This document shows positions 55,695 to 64,000 of a stretch of DNA of 64,000 bases, piece after piece; within the stretch, counting starts at the first letter, position 1, and every line of letters begins with the position of its first letter. Under the pieces are notes generated by a model that saw nothing but the letters and a program-made list of their open reading frames with translations, had not been told where the DNA came from and searched no databases. The stretch lies in contig NW_019091443.1 of the NCBI RefSeq assembly GCF_001949145.1, positions 592,315 through 656,314 on the forward strand, read 5' to 3'. Made by a program: the position numbers and the translations under genes. The stretch comes from Acanthaster planci. Lineage: Eukaryota > Echinodermata > Asteroidea > Valvatida > Acanthasteridae.

Positions 55695-56286
55695 ATGGCT
55701 GGAGGGGCAACAGGTTCAGTAGGTGATGGCATGACAGGAAAGACAGATAGCTGCATGAAAGATAGCCATCTTCCCACAGGACCAAAGATGCAGGGCAGGG
55801 CACAAAATGGCTTATTTGTCCCGGCAGACGTAAGGGGAAGGGAAGTGCAGCTACTGGTAGATACGGGTGCGACCAATATGGTGCTTAATTCCATTTTGTT
55901 CTATGGAATGTCCCCAGGTAAAAGACCTCGGCTCAAGAGGGAAAGAACAGGTATAAAGACAGGGAATGGTGGACTACTGAACACTATTGGCAATGCAAAC
56001 TTGAAAATGCGAGTGGGTAAAGTCACCTACCTGGTTAAGGCATTTTTTGGAAATTGGCCCCCTGGAGGGAATCCTTGGAATGGATTTCTTTTTGCGGATG
56101 CAGGGGAGTTTGGACTTTCACACTTTGGAACTCAGGATTGGTGACGAAAAGATAAAGTGCACAGACACCAAGGAAGATCGGTTTTGTGCCAGAGTCATGG
56201 TGGCAAGAACGACCGAAATACATGAGGCTATTGTTCAGGGGTATTTGGCCGGAGGGATCAAGGCGACTAGTATGGGCATTGTTTAA
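55695..56286 (+). pseudogene. Ty3/Gypsy aspartic protease relic
   Basis: The frame reads NGLFVPADVRGREVQLLVDT and GATNMVLNSILFYGM; LLVDTGATNMVL is the retropepsin active-site motif. The frame shifts at about 56047 and continues with GILGMDFFLRMQGSLDFHTL, the usual C-terminal GxDFL element of Gypsy proteases. The active-site triplet is present, but the frame is broken. Confidence 0.8.
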
Positions 56287-56639
56287 CCAGCAGAGCGAAG
56301 TGAGATGGCAGATAAGGGAGTGATTGTGGCAGAACTGCTGGTGAGAGTTGGAGATGATGTGGTGCCCATTAGAGTTTTTTAATCCTGGGAGGAGATTGTG
56401 TGTTGTGATACGAGGTGAAACATCTCATTGACTTGTACAGCTGGAGCAAAGAAGGAGCAGAGCCACAGTATCATCATGGAATAGCGAAGCTTTTGCACGA
56501 CTACTAGGACGTATTTTCTACCGGAAGCACGGACATCGGACGGACTGGCATAGTTCAACATGCGATAAACACTGCTAATGCTCCTTCATGAAGGGAAAGG
56601 CCATGAGGATATCCTAAACAGGAGCAGGAAGAGATCAAC

Positions 56640-57320
56640 CGGCAGGTGAAGGAGAAATAGGCTTGCGTGGTGAGAGGGGGCTTGTGCTCACTGCATGTAA
56701 TGCCCTTTGGGCTTTGCAATGCCCCCTCCACCTTTGAGAGGCTAAAGGAGCGAGTTCTTGTAGGGCTCCATTGGGAAACACTTCTTGTCTACTTGGACGA
56801 TATAATCGTCTTTGCTGACACAGTAAAGGAGGAGCTTAATCACTTGAAGATGGTGTTTGAGAGACAGCGAGAAGCTGGGCTAAAGCTTAAAGCCTAAGAA
56901 ATGTGAATTGTTCAAGCAGCGAGTCCTTTACCTTGGGCACATAGTGACAGGCGAAGGGATCTCGACTGATCCTGACAAAGTGAAGACAGTCAGAAAGTGG
57001 CCAACCCCCAGTCCGTGAGAGACATACAGAGCTTCCTTGGGCTCGCGTTGTACTACAGATGGTTTATAAAGGGGTTTGCGGACATTGCTTGACCCCTCTA
57101 CTGTTCGACGGAGAAAGGCCGGGAGTTTCAACGGTCACCAGAAGTGGAAGGTGCTTTTCAAGAATTAAAGTGGCGACTACATGGATCACCTATTCTTGTC
57201 TACCCTGACCCGCAGCTCGACCATGTCCTAGATACAGACGCAAGTGACACTAGCATAGGAGCCTTTCTGTCCCAAGTACAGGATGGTAATGAACAGGTGA
57301 TTTCCTATACGAGCGACTAA
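56640..57320 (+). pseudogene. Ty3/Gypsy reverse transcriptase and start of RNase H, decayed
   Basis: The segment shows VMPFGLCNAPSTFERL and LLVYLDDIIVFADTV (the catalytic YLDD box), then in other frames KCELFKQRVLYLGHIVTGEG and the RNase H start LDTDASDTSIGAFLSQVQDG. At least three frame changes and several stops occur. The RT fingers N-terminal to MPFG are poorly preserved. Reading stops at 57318, where the RNase H core is cut off. Confidence 0.85.
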
Positions 57321-57618
57321 AAAGTCACAGGCAGTAATTCCGTCCGCTGATGAAGAAACAAATGGTCCAGACATTGAGAAAGAACCTCAGACAGAGGATG
57401 TAGGGACTGACGGAACATCGTTGGGACAAGCAAGTACACAGACAGCAATGCCGAAGGTTGAGGAAGAAAATAATGGCTCAGACACTGACAAAGGGTCTGG
57501 GACAGAGCAACTAGTACCTGATACAGCGTCATCAGAACAACCAAGCAGTAGGCAGATGATGCCGCCGCCGAAGCAAAACCCACCAAGGCAGCGTAGGATG
57601 CCGCAACGCTACCTGTAA
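57319..57618 (+). pseudogene. C-terminal tail of Gypsy pol after an internal deletion
   Basis: A Ser/Thr/Glu-rich frame ends with PPPKQNPPRQRRMPQRYL and a TAA, the kind of basic tail seen at the end of Gypsy integrases. It follows the RNase H start directly, so most of RNase H and all of the integrase core (no HHCC, no DDE motif) are missing. Confidence 0.6.
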
Positions 57619-57748
57619 TAGCAGTAATTACAGTAGTAGGGGTGTACCTGCACCTGAAGGGCATCTTGGGGTGTGCCTAGAATAGCTTTGATTGGGTGCA
57701 GGGAGAGTTACACTGTTAACAGGATCTACTATTTCTATTTGTTTGCAG

Positions 57749-58990
57749 AAAAAAGTTCAGAGCTATAGAGCTATTGAGAGATGGGCGGAAGTGACAACAA
57801 GTCAGAGAAGGAACGACCTTAGTCCAGCACAGTGGACTGTGCCCAAAATGTCACAAGCTGATGCACAAGAGGAGCTTGGATCAGCACTTAACCGGTGAGC
57901 ATGGTCCGCGACTCTTCTATTGGTGTTTTTGTTGCTCTCATAAAAACAACCGTCGGGATAATCTCAGAGCCCACTACAAGGATTGCCACCCAGACAAGAT
58001 CTTTGAGGTGGAACATATGAAGGGTGAGACTTTTGAAGAACAGGAGAGGAGGAACTCCATCCCTGATAGGTCTACCCAGGGATTGACAGAGAGAAAAGAA
58101 AGCGTTGCCCTAGGAAGGAGACTAGGGATGGCAAAGCCAGTAAGTATGAGAAAGATCCCAAGAGGAAGTCTAGTGAGGACAGTGAAGAGCAAGGTAAGGA
58201 CAAGAGGCTAGGGGGAGTAGTCTTAGCACCATCTACATGTAGCACTGTCTCCCGGCTGCCGGATGACACCACAATGGATCTTTCGAGCCCACGTCAGCAT
58301 TCACCAAGTCCAAAGAAGGCCGAGAAGAGCAAGGAAAATGTGACAGCTGCACCTAGGAAGGTCCAAGGTGAAGCTCCTGCCAAAGAAGGCCACAAGTGTA
58401 CAGAGACTGCCATTGATGTACCTGAGGCAGTGAAAGAGTTGGAGATTGGTAACCCAGGACACCGGGTGAATGAGGCTCTCAGAGGGCTTGACAAGATAGC
58501 GTTATCTCTGACAACAATACTTTGGGATCAAGAAGAAGAGCCCACTGTTGAGATACCAATGGCTAAATCTGGCGGTAAGCCGCTAGGGACGATGGGAACG
58601 CTCCAGAGTGAGTCTGCTGAGGAAAGCATTCCTCACGAGAAGAGTAACCGGCTGCCAGGCTAGTCTCAGCACACGGTACCAGAGAAACCTACCTGTATGC
58701 CAGGGAAGGACATACCATCTGCAGCAAAGTGCAGAGAGAGTTTGACATCGTCTACTTGAAGTCACTGCTTAAACTGAAGACCAGCGAGTCTGGTCCATCG
58801 CAGAACACCATTCGACTTTCCTGACTGATCTGCTGCGGAAACGGCGAGGAGGAAATCTTGGGCACGCCAATGGATCATGATGATCTGGTGGGAGCAATGG
58901 TCGGCAATGTAACCCAAGTCCGAGAGACATCTTCGAGGAGCGTGTTCCAGGAAGGCCGAAAACTTACAAAAGACAACCCGAGTGTTTGAT
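57749..58990 (+). pseudogene. Two-finger C2H2 zinc-finger ORF, frameshifted
   Basis: From about 57780 one frame reads LCPKCHKLMHKRSLDQHLTG then EHGPRLFYWCFCCSHK and NNRRDNLRAHYKDCHPDKI. These are two C2H2 fingers of the form CX2CX12HX4H (first Cys at 57840). The frame runs to 58211 through a Lys/Arg-rich part. A shifted frame at 58274-58663 continues with a Ser/Pro/Lys-rich part and LRGLDKIALSLTTILWDQEE, and further shifts carry readings such as REFDIVYLKSLLKLKTSESG to about 58990. A polypyrimidine tract and AG (tctatttgtttgcag) end at 57748, so it may be an exon. Family and function are unknown. It could be an extra ORF of the element upstream or a captured cellular gene. Confidence 0.5.
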
Positions 58991-59434
58991 GTGAACTTCC
59001 GGACTGGGCTTAAGGAGTATACTTCATCTCCCAAGTTTTATGGTTGGTCTCAAAGAAAGCATTTATAGGAGTTGCATCTTGTAAAAGTTCTAAGCAGAAG
59101 TTATTGTTTGTTAAAAGTTCTGCTGTTTTATCAAGTTATTTTCAGAGAATGTTTGTATCATGACCTAACCAACTACGAACAATTTTGACTGTATAAGTTC
59201 CATTCAGTTAACTTAGAAAGTGTATAAATTGTGAATCAGGGAGTCAGGTGATTTAGTGCAAGGCGAGCCTATTTATGCAAAAACCTGTTTAGATTAAGAC
59301 TTGTCTGAGGATTTCTCTAAGTTTTCAGATTTCCGGTCAAAGGGACTGACCAATCTTGGGGCGTGGCTTTGTAGCAAAATAGGGGCTTAGGGCACCCCCT
59401 TATGATGCTTTAGGGGTGATAGTGGGACCATAAC

Positions 59435-59574
59435 TGTTATGTATCCTAAGTTAAAGAACTGTTACACTCCAAAGACCTGTTCATAGAACCTCTAGACTCC
59501 TTTATTCTAACACTAAAGGGCGCCATCACAATGACTATACAATATACTACACCGTATACACACAGTATTCTACA
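59435..59574 (-). mobile_element. Solo or truncated LTR, 140 bp
   Basis: On the minus strand the segment starts tgtagaatactgtgtgtata, contains gggcgcc and aataaa, and ends ggatacataaca, so it has TG...CA ends and a polyadenylation signal. Four bases downstream lies tggtcccactatcacc, a possible tRNA primer-binding site. The layout matches the LTR at 61930. No gag follows on that strand. Confidence 0.55.
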
Positions 59575-60039
59575 TTCCTCCCTTACCCCCCAAAAAAGTG
59601 TGTTAAAATGAACACACTCAGCAAAATGAAGTGAACATACCGTATAACACACAAGTTATCATAAGCTTTTAACCATCAACCTTCTTGACAAATGTGACAT
59701 TTCAATGTGAAAATATAACTTCAAAATTTGTGCTTTGTTACAAAAACCTGTTTACCTTCTATGTGGCAAATTTTGAATTTGTGTGCACAAAATGTAGAAA
59801 AGATTAATAACCAACCCCTACAATTCTCCCCCAACGTGGAGTGGGTCGGGTCTCCTAGTGATCCTTCCCAGCCTACATATGCAAATTTCCCATATGCCTA
59901 CTATCATTCACTAAAAAGATTTGATTATGCATACTGCCCCTTGACCCTTAACAATAGACTGCAGTCCCACAGCCATGTTTGTCCTTCTTTTCGAAGCGGT
60001 GAAAGCCACCGCAGCCAAAGTGGGGAAGGATGGGCGGGA

Positions 60040-60290
60040 GCAGCTGGGGGAGGAGTCTCCTGTGTTCACATACCCCTGCCCAGCTTACATATGAAGAGTG
60101 GCACCATACCCTGGAGGTAAGTTGGAGACGGGAGTGTAATAACTAAGAGAAGAAACATAAGGAGGGTGTCGCAAGAGCGGGTGCTCACCAGGAAAAACTC
60201 CTAAGTTGAGCTACCCACCACCCGGTCCGGAACAGTGCTGGACGCTGTCAGGACCACCAAGTGCAGGGTCACTCTGCCAAGGGCTGTTAG
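60040..60290 (+). repeat. DIRS terminal repeat, copy A
   Basis: The stretch gagtctcctgtgttcacata, cccctgcccagcttacatat and gtggcaccataccctgga matches 62950-63190 in the same order and orientation, with about 80% identity by eye over the first 120 bases. A shorter partial match (gggtctcctagtgatccttc, ccagcctacatatgc) lies at about 59850. It stands 5' of the plus-strand DIRS gag fragment. Confidence 0.7.
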
Positions 60291-61189
60291 CACGCAGCAC
60301 AATTTTCACTTTGTATCTCAGTCAAAAACAAAATTTCCATCATCAGATTAACAAATTTTGCCACATCACATTTCCATCTTCAGTTTACTTCCAAGTCTTA
60401 TTCAAAATTAGGCCTATCATAAAAGCAAAGTAGTTTACCTACGATTGTCATGGCAGGCTCCGTTTTTGAACATTGGCTTAGATTTGTGCATGGGTGATAT
60501 GAAGCTACCCGAATGGGGACCGTTCTCAAAAACGAACATAGCATTCTGTGTGGAATGTCACGTTCCAAATGAAATGACCGACCGCTCCGGAATGAGAACA
60601 CTGCGTTCCAGTGGAAACGTTCGAACAGTTCCGAATTATGAGACGCTCCCTAAAGTAGGGTCATCCCACCGCAAGCATTATGAGTCATGTTGCATAAATG
60701 GGATGGCCTGTGACTCACAGTGGCTCTGTTGCCCGGGATGCAGGGGAAGATGTGCCCGCACAGCCCAGTAAGCAGTTGTCGATTGTCACATTCCTTCCTT
60801 TGTTCAAGTAAATATGTTAATTTCACTGACCGGGTACGAATTAGAACATATTTGTTTTCTTCGAGAATAATGGGCAGAATGTACAGCTGTGGAAGGGGCG
60901 GAGAAAGGTGTAGTGGAATGTGTTGTGATGCATGTAGCATACCGTCAGGGGGGTGCGCAGGGTATAGGAGATTCACTTCATGTTGGTCTGACACAGGCTA
61001 GACACGCTTTTTATTTCTATAAAGATTTGAATCCTTGTTCTTCATTTGGCGCTATCTGTTTCAGCAGAATTTTATTCATGAATATACTAACAATATTTGT
61101 TATCTTATAGCTATGTCAAAGACTTTGCTGAAACCAGCAGTGTTCAAATCTATCTAGTTTACTTGCAATAGACCAGTTAGGTGCTGACA

Positions 61190-61929
61190 ACCCTTCCTTG
61201 TCGATCAGGAAAGCAACATTGTCTAATGCCACCTCCACCATCAACAAGCAACAGAAGTTGATTTGCTTGGCTGATTTCATCGCATAGGGTTAAGCCATGG
61301 TTATGGAGTATGAGGAGTATCAGCTGGCTGCAGACCAGGATGACAACAAGATTACCCGTGCAGAAAATTGAGCTGCCAGAAAGATTAAGCAGAAGAGGGT
61401 AGCAGAGGTGGCAGTCGAGCAGACTAAGAAGTTCGAAAGCTCTTACGAACGGCCTGCTTCTACTTTTCGTCCCTCTGAGCAGCCCCAATATTATGGTGCC
61501 CAGGTCAACAAGCCTTGAGATTTCAGAGGAGTGTGTTTTGTGTGCAGGAGCATCTCTCATTGGAAGGCAACCTGCCCCAGCACAAAGACCGAAGTGGATG
61601 TGTAAGCTCAAACCCGTAAAGTTAAGTTCCATTCTGATGTTGAGTTGTATTCTGATACTATTCCATCTCATATTATTGACAGTTACTATGAATATGAAGA
61701 AAACCCAGGCATCTGTTCCATTAGGGCTGCGGATCGTCTTAAAAAGCATAAGGCCCTTTGGGATCTACTGCGCCCACCAGAATTTGTTTCCAACATAGTA
61801 AAAGAAGATTATGCATTGTCGTTGACTCGCGAGCCTCCTGAAATTTGTCCACTAATAACCAATTGGCATTAGATAACAGTGATTTTGATTCAGAGGCAAT
61901 CTCTTAATTGGTATTAGAAAGTACTGGAG
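61190..61929 (+). pseudogene. DIRS-like gag with CCHC knuckle and start of RT, decayed
   Basis: One frame covers NPSLSIRKATLSNATSTINK, LICLADFIA, MVMEYEEYQLAADQDDNKIT, then VCFVCRSISHWKATCPSTKT with a complete CX2CX4HX4C knuckle (61534-61575). RLKKHKALWDLLRPPEFVSN and LTREPPEICPL then form the start of a DIRS-type RT, and a one-base frame change leads into NNQLALDNSDFDSEAIS. Stops interrupt the frame near 61285-61293, 61369, 61516 and 61597. The rest of RT is cut off by the LTR at 61930. Confidence 0.8.
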
Positions 61930-62073
61930 TGTAATATACCAGACCATAGAGGGCGCTAGTCAGTCACTCCTTTCGGATAGTTCTCAGAGCTCACGTTGGA
62001 AATAAAAGAGTAGATGAAGTTGTCACCTAAATGCAGGTCGTCCTAGCTCCATAATAACCCTCCACACATAACA
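61930..62073 (+). mobile_element. 5' LTR of a Mag-like Gypsy element, 144 bp
   Basis: The segment begins tgtaatataccagaccatag and ends cctccacacataaca, with gggcgc and a aataaaa signal inside. It is followed at once by a tggtggcagcgcactcct primer-binding-like sequence and then by a gag frame 260 bp later. It interrupts the DIRS RT frame directly after the STG codons. Confidence 0.8.
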
Positions 62074-62091
62074 TGGTGGCAGCGCACTCCT
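62074..62091 (+). promoter_or_regulatory. Putative tRNA primer-binding site
   Basis: tggtggcagcgcactcct starts with the TGG that pairs with a tRNA CCA end and lies directly after the LTR. The exact primer tRNA was not determined. Confidence 0.65.
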
Positions 62092-62333
62092 ACCTCGCCA
62101 TTTGCACTACCGATATTCACATCATCGCCTAAAACAAGGTGAGATTTGACTCGGAAATGTGTTTCTGTGAAAATGACTGAGTGACAATCCATGTGCGCAT
62201 GTATACATAGACTGTGTGTGTACAGTAGCCTCGCGACGCCTGTGTATAGCTTAGGATCGTCACGGTGCAGCATGTACTGATACTCGCATAGTCTATTGAG
62301 GTCAGAGGTCATCTCAACTTACAAGAAGGAACA

Positions 62334-62945
62334 ATGACAGACTCAGTTACACCTCGCATGACCTGGGATGACCCAGATTTGCCTAGTGCCATACAGATTT
62401 TTCGGCAACAATGTGAGCTATATTTCTCTGTCAAAAATGTCAAACCAGAGAAACAAGTCGACCACATACTTCTCTTCATGGGGCCTACTGGACTTCGCAT
62501 GTATAACTCATGTAGCTTACTTGAGGCTGATGCGAAAAAGCCTGACATTGTTTGGGATCGCTTCTCTGCACAGATCACTCCGAGAACAAATTTCCGTGTT
62601 GCTCGCCTGTACTTACAGAAATTTCAGCAGAAGGATCGTGAATCTGTTGACGACTACATATCACGGCTAAAGCTACATGCCCAAACATGTCAATTTCATG
62701 ACGACAAGGAATTCGCAAACAGAATCGTCGAACAGTTTATTGCGGGAACACGTCACCCAGATCTGCAAAAGCGACTTTTGGCTCGCGATGACACCTTGAC
62801 CATTGATCAGTGTTTGGATACTGCTCGTACCCACGAAGCATCCTTGTCACACATGGAACAGCTAACCAATGTTCATCATAGTCAGTCTTCCAATGATGCA
62901 TTACAGCGCTGACGCACATGTAGGAACTGTGGTAGGCAACACCCC
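62334..62945 (+). pseudogene. Mag-like Ty3/Gypsy gag, truncated
   Basis: The 192-codon frame MTDSVTPRMTWDDPDLPSAI ... VDHILLFMGPTGLRMYNSC ... ESVDDYISRLKLHAQTCQFH is a retrotransposon Gag capsid domain, well preserved. A TGA at 62910 interrupts it just before RTCRNCGRQHPLMW, the first half of a CX2CX3H-type knuckle as in Mag/SURL-like elements. The frame is then cut at about 62945, where the DIRS terminal repeat begins. No pol is present. Confidence 0.85.
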
Positions 62946-63190
62946 CTGATGTGGGGGACGAGTCTCCTACGTTCACATACCCCTGTCCAGCTTATATATG
63001 CAGAGTAGCACCGTACCCTGGAAGAGGGTTGGTGACAGGAGAATAATTACAAGAGAACATAGGCGGGCACTACTCAAGCGAACACTCACTATTCTAGAAC
63101 AAAGGAATAGCATCTACGATGAGGAATTCTTTGTTCAGTGAGGGACAGCACTGGATGTTGTCCCAATCGCTGAGCGTAGGGTTGCTGCGC
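62946..63190 (+). repeat. DIRS terminal repeat, copy B
   Basis: gacgagtctcctacgttcac, atacccctgtccagcttata and gtagcaccgtaccctggaag match copy A at 60040. It lies downstream of the recombinase gene when that is read on the minus strand, so it is that element's 3' terminal repeat. Confidence 0.7.
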
Positions 63191-63900
63191 CATGAGTCGT
63201 CTCACTCCGCAGGACATCCTTCAGGTAGCACTCGGTGAAAGTGGAAGGAGATTTCCAACAAGACGCCTGGCTAATGTCCGCCAAGGAGACACCTTTGAAG
63301 AAGGACCAGAACGCAGAGGCGGCCCAAACATCATGGGCTCTGATGTGATATCGAGTCATCTCGCCGAATTGGCCAGTCTTGATTTGCAAAGATGATCGCC
63401 GAGACCGCCCAACGAGCTATGGTGTCCTTCACTGCTGGATGAAAGGGTTTTGTGGTTGTGATGAAAAGTCTGGAACCAGTCTCACGGCAACACTTGGTCC
63501 TCCCGAGATACCATTTGAGGGTATGAACCGGACACCATTTTTGTCGGAGCTATCTATTGAAAGAAGGGTTATGTCAGGGACGAAAATGTCTGGAGGCCAG
63601 AAGACAGGTGTCTGGTTCTTTGTCAGGAATTTGATGGCTGGGATAAGACAAACTCTGTGTGGCTCCCAGCGTATGTGACCTTCAGCAGTTGACAGGGCAT
63701 GCAGTTCACTGCTGCGTCTAGAGGTAATGACCGCAAAGAGGAATGCCAGCTTGATGCTAAGATGGAGATCAGATGCATCGGACAGCAGTTCGAAGGGGGG
63801 AGCGGTGAGAATGTGAAAGACGTTGCCAAGGTCACAAAAAAGAACAAGGCATTTGACATAAGGATGCTCGACAAACATTCCCCAAAGTAGATGGTGGATG
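63135..63900 (-). pseudogene. DIRS tyrosine recombinase, three frames
   Basis: Read on the minus strand, the frames give KLAFLFAVITSRRSSELHAL (catalytic Arg I), then in a second frame TLKWYLGRTKCCRETGSRLF, ITTTKPFHPAVKDTIARWAV, then in a third frame TRYHIRAHDVWAASAFWSFF, KGVSLADISQASCWKSPSTF and TECYLKDVL with the nucleophile Tyr (63225-63227). The second catalytic Arg of the HxxR box is Trp (codon at 63324-63326). The family integrates DIRS retroelements as circular DNA. Two frameshifts and the lost Arg make it inactive. The copy continues to the window edge. Confidence 0.85.
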
Positions 63901-64000
63901 GCAGTGTTATCAGAAATTGTTGATCCATCGTTGAACCCTGAATGAACAGCTTCAAGACTGACCGATAGTTGTGGATAGTCCCAATCTGGAGGCCCGAATG

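Overview
The window is animal nuclear DNA: an AT-rich, intron-rich locus with short exons, GT-AG splice sites, many diverse transposon relics and an assembly gap. It most likely comes from a marine invertebrate, but the sequence alone does not fix the species. The palindrome TACATGTA and its tandem forms recur throughout, as in several marine invertebrate genomes. DIRS, Ty3/Gypsy, LINE, MULE-like and pogo-like relics are also present.

Positions 700-40051 (+ strand): the one well-supported cellular gene is an ortholog of the giant deubiquitinase USP34. I placed 34 internal exons by hand. All junctions use AG/GT and keep one continuous reading frame of 4,271 nt (1,423 codons plus 2 nt). The exons cover the region before the catalytic domain, the full USP catalytic core (Cys box in exon 8, His box in exon 14) and much of the helical region after it. 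The gene is open at both ends: the N-terminal part must lie upstream of the window. The last recognised exon ends with a good donor and no stop.

The introns hold many relics. They include a MULE-like element carrying a RecQ-helicase-like exon (3022-3856), a pyrimidine-rich segment with a 204-bp direct repeat, a 12-bp hairpin and a ~40-bp minisatellite (9000-11000), and TIR elements (13313-13896, 30889-31378). They also include a LINE C-terminal fragment (19811-20152, minus) and a DIRS RT/RNase H relic joined to a second LINE fragment (32950-34800).

Positions 40052-64000: no further USP34 exon was recognised. The region begins with a TIR element (40239-43485) that contains a 742-base N gap, a lone N, and two ~490-bp near-identical copies suggesting an assembly or haplotype problem. 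Next come an A-rich stretch with small unassigned ORFs (44100-46700), a long quiet stretch, a tRNA-derived SINE-like unit (51300), one possible minus-strand exon (52111-52249) and pogo-like MITEs (52819-53365, 54285). The last 10 kb is a mosaic of broken retroelements. It holds a decayed Ty3/Gypsy pol with a large internal deletion, a frameshifted C2H2 zinc-finger ORF, two ~140-bp LTRs, a Mag-like gag, and two oppositely oriented DIRS fragments (gag/RT on plus, tyrosine recombinase on minus) with matching terminal repeats. The order of breaks indicates nested insertion.
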